From Gammaproteobacteria bacterium (GTDB lineage: Bacteria > Pseudomonadota > Gammaproteobacteria > S012-40): a stretch of DNA of 12,270 bases. The notes under the pieces were generated by a model. The model was not told the origin of the DNA, did no database searches, and saw only the letters and a list, made by a program, of their open reading frames with translations. Shown piece by piece: positions 6,776 through 12,270 of this stretch. The stretch covers positions 1 through 12,270 of the forward strand of contig JAOUPJ010000084.1 of assembly GCA_029879945.1 (NCBI GenBank). Direction: 5' to 3'. Position 1 is the stretch's first letter; the number at the start of each line of letters is the position of its first letter. The position numbers and the translations under genes are program-made.

Positions 6776-6795
6776 CATCGTATTAGGACAAGTAG

Positions 6796-7680
6796 ATGAG
6801 TGAGCGATCAATTATTAAACGGAAAAGCCGTACTTCATTCTATCTGCTGGTACTCATTGGACTTTCCTTTTTATGGTTACCCGGAGCCCACGCTGAGATC
6901 AAACTCTCATTCGGGCTATACGCAAGCGATAAGCCCACCACATTGGTCAGACAATTTCGACCTATATTAAACGACTTGGAAAAAGAGCTCAGCCAATCAC
7001 TGCATACACCCGTAAAAATAAAACTGAGTATCGCACCAAACTACACTCAAGGTTTAGCGGATTTGGTTAACGGGCAAGTGGATTTTTCCCGGTTCGGCCC
7101 GGCTAGCTATGTAGAGGTAAAAGAAAAAGAACCAGGTGTTCAACTTCTAGTAATGGAAAGCAAAAACGGCAAAAAGCAATTCAACGGTGCCATTATCGTT
7201 CACAGTAATTCCGAAATCAATACGATTTCCCAGCTAAAGGGGCGAAGCTTCGCCTTTGGGAACAAGCGCTCCACCATAGGCCGATACTTGTCTCAAAACT
7301 TTCTGGTTGAACACGGTATCTATGCAAATGATCTTTCTGCGTATGACTATTTGGACCGACATGATCAAGTGGGCTTTGCAGTAGCCCAGGGTAAATTCCA
7401 TGCTGGCGCAATCAAGGAGAGTACATTAGAACTACTCATACGCAAGGGGCAGGATCTAAAAGCGATCGCCACCTTTAAGAATGTCACAAAACCCTGGATT
7501 GCACGAAAAGGACTTGAGCCGCGTATTTTTTCCGCGCTACAGAATGCCCTACTCAATTTTCGTGATAAGGACGCTCTCAAGGCAATCAATAAAGATGGTT
7601 TTTTATCCGCCTCCGATAGTGACTATCATTCCGTTCGTATGGCCATAACAAACAACAAGAAGTTTTTTACTGGAAAATAA
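6796..7680 (+). CDS. Periplasmic PhnD-family substrate-binding protein, probably a sensor subunit
   Basis: A 294-residue secreted protein of the phosphate/phosphite/phosphonate (PhnD) binding-protein family. A positively charged N-terminus and hydrophobic core lead to an AHA cleavage site at residues 31-33. Family motifs follow: FGLYASDKPTTLVRQFRPI (39-57), VDFSRFGPASYVEV (95-108) with ligand-lining Tyr105, LKGRSFAFGNKRSTIGRYL (147-165) with the Ser159-Thr160 loop, and HDQVGFAVAQGKFHAGAI (189-206). Where phosphonate-binding relatives usually have VDAGA or VDAAA, this protein has FHAGA, so the Asp expected to bind the ligand amine is His202. The ligand is probably not 2-aminoethylphosphonate. 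AGGA lies 7 bases before the ATG. No permease or ATPase gene accompanies it, and the hybrid kinase starts 2 bases after its stop, so I infer a role in ligand sensing, as in TorT/TorS-type systems. The ligand is unknown. Confidence 0.85.
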   Translation: MSERSIIKRKSRTSFYLLVLIGLSFLWLPGAHAEIKLSFGLYASDKPTTLVRQFRPILNDLEKELSQSLHTPVKIKLSIAPNYTQGLADLVNGQVDFSRFGPASYVEVKEKEPGVQLLVMESKNGKKQFNGAIIVHSNSEINTISQLKGRSFAFGNKRSTIGRYLSQNFLVEHGIYANDLSAYDYLDRHDQVGFAVAQGKFHAGAIKESTLELLIRKGQDLKAIATFKNVTKPWIARKGLEPRIFSALQNALLNFRDKDALKAINKDGFLSASDSDYHSVRMAITNNKKFFTGK

Positions 7681-7682
7681 TC

Positions 7683-9959
7683 ATGCGAAAATTTCTCAGT
7701 AAATCGCCCTTATGGTTATCAGCTACAGTGTTGCTTTTCTCGCTCTGCACGAGCGTCGTGATCGCCACCAGTGAATACATTCGGCACATGGAATACAGTT
7801 TTTTATTAGAAATGGTAGAAAAAAACAAGCAACAAGTACTAGAGACAGTTGCCTCCTCGGCCGTGGAATCGGTGATTACCGAAGACATCGCCATATTGGA
7901 AGGAATGGTATCGGAACTTGCCAAAAACAATAGCGACATTGCGTTACTCCGAATTCGCAATGAAGACAATTTGACACTGGCAGTTTGGGGGACTGATCCC
8001 GAACATGAGAGTATTGAGTTTCACGAACATTCAGAGCCAATCCAAGTGCATGGAGAAATCTTCGGACATGTCGATCTGATTTGGAATCTAGAAACTCGGA
8101 TTACCCGTATTGAAGAGCACGTGGCTAACATATATCAGTTTAATTCTTTGAGTCTTTTCATTTTCACACTTTTGTGCATATTTGGCTTCCGTAGACTTGT
8201 AGGTGTACCCTTACAAAGAATCGAATCACGCGTAATTGACTACGCAAACGGAAAAGATTTTACGGGTGAATGCCCTAGGTCTTCCCGAGAATTTTCGAAA
8301 CTTAGCGATGCCATTGACCAACTAGAAAAAATCACAATTTCGAGAGATAGACTTGAAGAGGAAATTCGCCAACGGCAGCGGGTACAAGAACAACTTGCGA
8401 TAGCAAGAGACGAAGCCCTACGTGCTACACGAGCCAAAAGCGCTTTTCTCGCCAATATGAGTCACGAAATTCGAACCCCACTCACGGCAATAATCGGTTT
8501 TTCTGAAAATCTACTGGAAACAAATCAATCGATGTCAGATAGACTCGAAGCAATTCAAACAGTCATTCGAAGCGGAAAACACCTGCAATCACTCATTAAT
8601 GATATATTGGATTTATCCAAAATTGAAGCGGAAAAACTAGAGGTGGAAAAAGTTGAATGCCATCTTTATGAGTTAATACATGATGTATTTGCTCTAGCAA
8701 GTCTTCAAGCAGAAGATAAAGGTCTGTATTGCAATCTCGATGTTCAGTTCCCTATCCCAGAAATAATTGTGACTGACCCCTTACGATTAAAACAAATTCT
8801 CATTAACCTTTGTGGGAATGCAATTAAATTTACAGACCAAGGCGGGATAAAAACTATTATCTCGTATTCCGTTGAAAGAAACCTGATCCAAGTACACGTC
8901 GAGGATACAGGACTAGGTATGGACCCCTTGCAAATGGAAGGCCTTTTTACTCCGTTTACTCGGCTGGAAACCACTACAAGAAACAAAGTCAATGGGACAG
9001 GCCTCGGATTATATCTATCCCAACAGCTTGCGCACATGATGGGAGGTGAAATATCGGCTGAAAGTGTTGTCAACGCCGGTAGCCGATTTACCCTTACATT
9101 GAACGCAGGGGAGCCTTCTTCAAGAACGCTTATAAACCAAGCCCCAGACCGCGATCACTCTCTGACAACAAATAGTACGATTAGACTATCTGGCACTGTT
9201 TTGCTAGCTGAAGATAACCCGGACAACCAACGTTTAATATCTTATCTATTGCGAAAAATGGGTGTCGACTGTGACATAGCCGACAACGGTGAAATCGCTG
9301 TCGATATGGCACTAAAGAAGGAATATGATCTCATTCTTATGGACATGCAAATGCCCATACTCGACGGTCTAGCTGCCGTAAGAAGGCTGAGAGAAGGCAA
9401 CTACCCTGGGCAAATCATAATGCTTACAGCTAATGCAACAGTAGAAGTTAAAGAAGCCTGCCTTAAAGCAGGTTGCAATGATTTTCTCACCAAGCCTGTA
9501 GAAAGGAATTACTTCCGTCAGACCCTGATCAATTTTCTCTATCCCGACAATAACACAGAACCATCCTCTGGGTATTCTGATGAAAGTCTGGTATCCACTT
9601 TGTTGAAAAATGAACCCAGTATGCGCGCCTTAGTACTGAAATACGTGGGCGAGCTACCCATACTAGTTGAGGAATTGAGAGATGCCTATGAGGAAAAAAA
9701 CTGGGAACTGCTACGATTTCGTCTTCACGATTTAAAAACCACATCCGGAAACTATGGATTCCCGACACTCTCAACGCTGGCAGCGCAAACCGAGTTTATT
9801 ACCTTGAGTAGAAACATAGAGAAAATAGAGGAGCTACTGGCCCAGATCGAAGGCTTGCAGCTTAAAATCACATTGAGCAGCCAGTGCGACCAATCCGATT
9901 TAGCAAATCAATCAATGCACCAAATGCATGCCCATAATCAAAAACGGGCCAATGAGTAG
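7683..9959 (+). CDS. Hybrid sensor histidine kinase (HisKA-HATPase-REC-Hpt)
   Basis: A 758-residue inner-membrane kinase. A first membrane segment (about 10-29) and a second (about 155-170) enclose a periplasmic domain of roughly 120 residues. A short HAMP-like stretch and a coiled coil (about 213-252) lead to the HisKA helix FLANMSHEIRTPL with His261. The ATPase domain has the N box at Asn379, the G1 box DTGLGM (408-413), LFTPF (421-425) and the G2 box GTGLGL (438-443). The receiver domain has Asp511, phospho-acceptor Asp554 in ILMDMQMP, Thr582 and Lys604. A C-terminal Hpt domain carries His682 in LRFRLHDLKTTSGNYG. All phosphorelay residues are intact, so it should pass phosphate His-Asp-His to an unlinked response regulator, none of which is in the window. 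There is no PAS domain. It starts 2 bases after the PhnD-like gene, which probably supplies its ligand-binding subunit. Confidence 0.95.
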   Translation: MRKFLSKSPLWLSATVLLFSLCTSVVIATSEYIRHMEYSFLLEMVEKNKQQVLETVASSAVESVITEDIAILEGMVSELAKNNSDIALLRIRNEDNLTLAVWGTDPEHESIEFHEHSEPIQVHGEIFGHVDLIWNLETRITRIEEHVANIYQFNSLSLFIFTLLCIFGFRRLVGVPLQRIESRVIDYANGKDFTGECPRSSREFSKLSDAIDQLEKITISRDRLEEEIRQRQRVQEQLAIARDEALRATRAKSAFLANMSHEIRTPLTAIIGFSENLLETNQSMSDRLEAIQTVIRSGKHLQSLINDILDLSKIEAEKLEVEKVECHLYELIHDVFALASLQAEDKGLYCNLDVQFPIPEIIVTDPLRLKQILINLCGNAIKFTDQGGIKTIISYSVERNLIQVHVEDTGLGMDPLQMEGLFTPFTRLETTTRNKVNGTGLGLYLSQQLAHMMGGEISAESVVNAGSRFTLTLNAGEPSSRTLINQAPDRDHSLTTNSTIRLSGTVLLAEDNPDNQRLISYLLRKMGVDCDIADNGEIAVDMALKKEYDLILMDMQMPILDGLAAVRRLREGNYPGQIIMLTANATVEVKEACLKAGCNDFLTKPVERNYFRQTLINFLYPDNNTEPSSGYSDESLVSTLLKNEPSMRALVLKYVGELPILVEELRDAYEEKNWELLRFRLHDLKTTSGNYGFPTLSTLAAQTEFITLSRNIEKIEELLAQIEGLQLKITLSSQCDQSDLANQSMHQMHAHNQKRANE

Positions 9960-9995
9960 GAAAATTCCGGCGATGATTAGAAAGAGCTTGTTCAT
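9912..9995 (-). CDS. Possible 27-residue membrane peptide, antisense to the kinase 3' end
   Basis: An ATG at 9995 opens a 27-codon frame ending in TGA, encoding a peptide starting MNKLFLIIAGIFLLIGPF and continuing hydrophobic to a short His-containing tail (MHLVH). It would be a single membrane-spanning segment with a positively charged N-terminus. It overlaps the last 48 bases of the kinase gene on the opposite strand. There is no Shine-Dalgarno sequence, but an extended -10 element lies 6 bases before the ATG, so the message could be leaderless. It is downstream of the deformylase gene on the same strand. I do not recognise the peptide. Chance is a real alternative, since the part under the kinase gene is constrained by kinase codons; about 36 bases lie outside it. 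Confidence 0.35.
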   Translation of the reverse strand: MNKLFLIIAGIFLLIGPFLIMGMHLVH

Positions 9996-10001
9996 GGGGA
10001 G

Positions 10002-10031
10002 ATTGTAGCATTAGGCCATTGGTTTCGGAAA
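10002..10031 (-). promoter_or_regulatory. Extended -10 promoter before the small membrane ORF
   Basis: On the minus strand TGC-TACAAT gives a TGn extended -10 (hexamer 10002-10007). A partial -35, TTTCCG (10026-10031), lies 18 bases upstream. The expected start, 7 bases after the hexamer, falls on the A of the ATG at 9995. If not used for that ORF, it would produce an RNA antisense to the 3' end of the kinase gene. The rest of the gap to the deformylase stop holds a run of seven G (10034-10040) and no terminator-like hairpin. Confidence 0.45.
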
Positions 10032-10073
10032 CTGGGGGGGCGTCTAATTCCGTCGCAAATCGACTTGATCCGG

Positions 10074-10613
10074 CTATGATTCAACCTTGGGGATCAGTCC
10101 CGCCTCTTCCAGTTCTTCGATAAACCCAAACTTGCTCAGGTCCTCAATGCGTTGGGGATAGAGGATACCGTCCAGGTGGTCACATTCGTGTTGCACGACA
10201 CGGGCGTGAAAGCCTTGCACCATGCGGTCTATGGCCTGCCCAAACTCGTCAAAACCTGTATAGCGAATGTGAGTATGTCGTGGAACAGCGCCACGCATAC
10301 CGGGCACGCTCAAACACCCTTCCCAGGCCAAGTCTTTCGCATCGGATAAGGGCTTGATCACCGGATTGATAAGCACCGTACGGGGCACGCTCTCCGCATC
10401 CGGGTAGCGGGGATTTTGCGACACTTCAAACACCACAATGCGCAGATCCACGGCAATTTGCGGTGCTGCCAGGCCTGCCCCATCGTAGGCGGCCATGGTA
10501 TCAAACATATCTGCCAGCAATTCGTGCAAATCCGGGGTATCAAACTCCTTTACTTCCCGCGCCTTCGTGGCCAGTACAGGATGCCCCATTCGAATAACTG
10601 ATCTTGCAGCCAT
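10074..10613 (-). CDS. def: Peptide deformylase
   Basis: Cytosolic metalloenzyme that removes the formyl group from the N-terminal methionine of new proteins. All three deformylase motifs are present in 179 residues: GAGLAAPQ (45-52) with Gln52, EGCLSVPG (98-105) with metal ligand Cys100, and QHECDHLDG (141-149) with metal ligands His142 and His146 and catalytic Glu143. Length is normal, and the MRGAV after EGCLSVPG and the FGFIEELEEAGL tail resemble secondary deformylases. The gene is not next to fmt, the usual partner of the housekeeping copy, so it may be a second copy. The start at 10613 follows a strong AAGGAG (about 10619-10624). It is divergent from csiV. Confidence 0.95.
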   Translation of the reverse strand: MAARSVIRMGHPVLATKAREVKEFDTPDLHELLADMFDTMAAYDGAGLAAPQIAVDLRIVVFEVSQNPRYPDAESVPRTVLINPVIKPLSDAKDLAWEGCLSVPGMRGAVPRHTHIRYTGFDEFGQAIDRMVQGFHARVVQHECDHLDGILYPQRIEDLSKFGFIEELEEAGLIPKVES

Positions 10614-10668
10614 TTCTTTCTCCTTCTTCGAATTCTGGTCATTAGTTTGCAGGGTGTCAGAGTATCAT

Positions 10669-10697
10669 TTTAAACTGTCTTTGATTAAAATTGCCAA
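10669..10697 (-). promoter_or_regulatory. Candidate promoter of the deformylase gene
   Basis: On the minus strand TTGGCA (10692-10697, 5 of 6 matches) and TTTAAA (10669-10674, 4 of 6) are 17 bases apart. The start would lie near 10662, leaving a leader of about 48 bases. The element occupies the gap shared with the divergent csiV gene, whose own promoter I cannot define: TAAAAT at 10685-10690 is a possible -10 without a good -35. Confidence 0.42.
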
Positions 10698-10721
10698 AGC
10701 TGGAGATATGGATATCACTTT

Positions 10722-11768
10722 ATGTTTAAGCAGTTAAAGCGCCTGTTCCTTCTAGGCCTTGGTTTTTGGTTTGTCATTTTTTTGACTCTCCCTCAATTAA
10801 CCCTTGCCGCCAAATCAGATGACAACTGGTACACTGTCGAACTCATAGTCTTCGCTAACAAGAGTCAGGGGCAAGTCACTGACGAGCGCTGGCCGCGTAC
10901 ACCAGAGGGTTTAAGAAATACCAATCTTGTTGAACTGACGCCTTTCCTGGACAGCGAAAAGGAAGACGGTACGCCCGCTCCACCCAAGGGATTTTTTGAA
11001 CAAATATGGGGCAACGATCTGGAGCTGGCAAAGTATGTAGAACGCTTGAATCAAAGCGAGGCCTACGAAGTGCTTCTTCATACCGGATGGCGTCAGGCCG
11101 TTAAAAGTGGTGAAAAGAATTTTGAGCCAGTCTATGTTGATGACTGGATCGCTAAAATCACACCCGATTTTAGTGAATCGGCTTACGCAGATCCCAGTAT
11201 TTTTCAGGGCATGGAGCCGGTAGACGACCAACCCACACTCCCCTTTACAGCGGTGAATGACGTAGAAAAAACCTCAGGACAGGGGAATGCAACGAATGAC
11301 GAAGTCGTTCTGGTAAGCAAGGCAGTCGATTCAAGCAAGGAAGGTGTCTCACGCTATCTCACTGACGATGAATCACAAATGGGGCCTCCCAATATTTCGG
11401 TGTTCGGTTCCATTTATCTCAAGAAGACTCGATTTCTGCACCTCTATGTGGACCTCTTATATCGAAGCAGTTCAGCTGGACTAATTGGTACAGCAGCGAT
11501 AGGGACAGAAAACGCCGCTGCCACCTTACCTGGTGGAGGGCTAGGCGCAGAGGCTACAGCAACTGTCGATGAAGTACCCATCGCCTTTCTGGACACTGAT
11601 CCCAGTCTATTGAAGGGCTATAAGCTCTCCTCGTCTAGACGCATAAAAGGGAAAAAAGTCTATTTCTTTGATCATCCGTTATTTGGCGTGATCGCTAAAA
11701 TTAGCCGATTTGATGATAAGAAAAACGCTCCGGACGAAGCGGAAGAACAACTGAGCGAGCTCAGGTAA
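10722..11768 (+). CDS. csiV: CsiV family envelope protein
   Basis: A secreted 348-residue protein of the CsiV family; in Vibrio cholerae CsiV is a periplasmic partner that activates the peptidoglycan synthase PBP1A. A signal peptide covers residues 1-29 (hydrophobic core about 9-23, LTLAA site). Family signatures seen are WYTVELIVFANKS (36-48) with ERWP (55-58), LLHTGWRQ (118-125), FGSIYLKKTRFLHLYVDLLY (228-247) and a C-terminal block with SSRRIKGKKVYFFDHP (304-319) followed by LFGVIAKISRF. The middle (about 155-225) and 255-285 are low-conservation, Ala/Gly/Ser/Asp-rich linkers. The start is the ATG at 10722; only a weak GGAT lies 8 bases upstream. The symbol rests on family resemblance, and the Vibrio function may not carry over. 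It converges on the phosphorylase gene with only 3 bases between the stops. Confidence 0.82.
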   Translation: MFKQLKRLFLLGLGFWFVIFLTLPQLTLAAKSDDNWYTVELIVFANKSQGQVTDERWPRTPEGLRNTNLVELTPFLDSEKEDGTPAPPKGFFEQIWGNDLELAKYVERLNQSEAYEVLLHTGWRQAVKSGEKNFEPVYVDDWIAKITPDFSESAYADPSIFQGMEPVDDQPTLPFTAVNDVEKTSGQGNATNDEVVLVSKAVDSSKEGVSRYLTDDESQMGPPNISVFGSIYLKKTRFLHLYVDLLYRSSSAGLIGTAAIGTENAAATLPGGGLGAEATATVDEVPIAFLDTDPSLLKGYKLSSSRRIKGKKVYFFDHPLFGVIAKISRFDDKKNAPDEAEEQLSELR

Positions 11769-11771
11769 GCC

Positions 11772-12270
11772 TTAGATCTTCGGTATCACGTTTTCTAAGA
11801 GTTCTCGCACTCGGCCCATACCCGCAGACAAATTGTGTTCAATCATCTCCATGGTGAGCTCTTCCTTTGTGCGCCCCGCTGCGCGATTGGCTACCACAGC
11901 GATAGTGGCATAACAAATATCCAGCTCTCGAGCCAAGGCCGCCTCAGGCATACCCGTCATACCCACGATGTGGCAACCGTCCTTTTCCAGCTTATCGATT
12001 TCAGCCCGAGTCTCTAGCCTGGGTCCTTGCGTGGCCGCATAAGTGCCCGCTTCTGCCGCATTTAACTTGAGTTCACGTGCGCATTCGATAATCTGATTTC
12101 TCAGTTCGTCGCAATAAGGTTCAGAAAAGTCGATATGCGTAACCGATGACAGCCCTTCTTCAAAGAAGGTATTCACCCGTGACCAGGTGTAATCCACTAT
12201 TTGGTCGGGAATAACAATTTTCTCTGGCCCCATCTCAGCGGTAATGCCGCCCACGGCCGCTACGGCAATA
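11772..12270 (-). CDS. S-methyl-5'-thioinosine phosphorylase, C-terminal part
   Basis: Partial gene: 165 residues to the natural stop at 11772, with the N-terminus beyond the right edge. The frame stays open to the edge, so the GTG at 12254 is not the start. The product belongs to the MTAP/PNP phosphorylase family, which splits methylthio-nucleosides with phosphate in the methylthioadenosine salvage route. Visible motifs are VIPDQIVDYT, VTHIDFSEPYCDELR, TYAATQGPRLET and HIVGMTGMPEAALARE. The base-specificity loop reads VVANRAAGRT with Asn where adenine-specific MTAPs have Asp residues, which favours a 6-oxopurine, as in the Pseudomonas aeruginosa methylthioinosine phosphorylase PA3004. Full length is expected near 245 residues. 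Confidence 0.88.
   Translation of the reverse strand, partial: IAVAAVGGITAEMGPEKIVIPDQIVDYTWSRVNTFFEEGLSSVTHIDFSEPYCDELRNQIIECARELKLNAAEAGTYAATQGPRLETRAEIDKLEKDGCHIVGMTGMPEAALARELDICYATIAVVANRAAGRTKEELTMEMIEHNLSAGMGRVRELLENVIPKI

Noticed and set aside
6796..7680. Annotating the binding protein as phnD, a phosphonate transporter subunit
   Set aside because: No PhnC/PhnE genes are adjacent, the pocket Asp is replaced, and the gene is coupled to a sensor kinase, so the transporter name would mislead.
9899..9959. Frameshift or fusion at the kinase C-terminus
   Set aside because: The His- and Gln-rich tail after the Hpt domain is short and in frame with a normal stop; kinase tails vary and nothing downstream continues the protein.
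10021..10060. Terminator for the kinase or deformylase transcript
   Set aside because: The GTTTCGGAAAC palindrome has no loop and no T-run after it, and the GTCG/CGAC repeat near 10051-10063 is only four base pairs; neither fits an intrinsic terminator.
12252..12254. GTG at 12254 as the start of the phosphorylase
   Set aside because: The frame continues open to the window edge, and the family needs about 80 more N-terminal residues, so the gene is cut by the window.
1..12270. Mobile element, defence island or CRISPR content
   Set aside because: No transposase, integrase, spaced direct repeats, tRNA edge or marked shift in composition was seen; the genes are core or signalling types.

Overview
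The window reads as ordinary chromosomal DNA of a gammaproteobacterium, probably a marine or free-living one. The gene set fits: a short-form QueF, CysZ, a CsiV-type envelope protein, an S-methyl-5'-thioinosine phosphorylase and an HD-GYP-like signalling protein. Base composition is moderate, coding density is high, and I see no insertion sequence, tRNA, rRNA, CRISPR array or integrase. I cannot name a genus from sequence alone.

Left third (1-2806). The first 81 codons of smc run leftwards off the window edge. Divergent from it is a tight three-gene run, queF, an FGGY sugar kinase and cysZ, with gaps of only 5-6 bases. It joins queuosine biosynthesis, a D-ribulose-kinase-like enzyme and sulfate import.

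Middle (2811-6583), all on the minus strand. An HD-GYP-type protein lacks the HD metal dyad but keeps the HHExxDGxGYP motif. Next come a class I/II PLP aminotransferase with a GTG start and two small predicted outer-membrane beta-barrel proteins. A good sigma70-type promoter precedes the upstream barrel gene, and a terminator-like hairpin lies between the two.

Signalling pair (6796-9959). A secreted PhnD-family substrate-binding protein is followed 2 bases later by a three-part hybrid histidine kinase (kinase, receiver and Hpt). No ABC permease or ATPase gene is present, so the binding protein is more likely the sensory subunit of the kinase than part of a transporter. The pair is divergent from the barrel genes. 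The 212-base gap between them holds promoter-like elements on both sides and a perfect inverted repeat just upstream of the sensor promoter. This cluster is the best candidate for an undescribed system: a periplasmic ligand sensor, a phosphorelay, and possibly envelope proteins as targets. The link to the barrel genes is inference.

Right part (9912-12270). A possible 27-residue membrane peptide lies antisense to the 3' end of the kinase gene, behind an extended -10 promoter that would give a leaderless message. Then come a peptide deformylase (minus), a CsiV family protein (plus) and the C-terminal part of a methylthioinosine phosphorylase (minus, cut by the window edge). Two convergent gene pairs (cysZ/HD-GYP and csiV/phosphorylase) are separated by only 4 and 3 bases.
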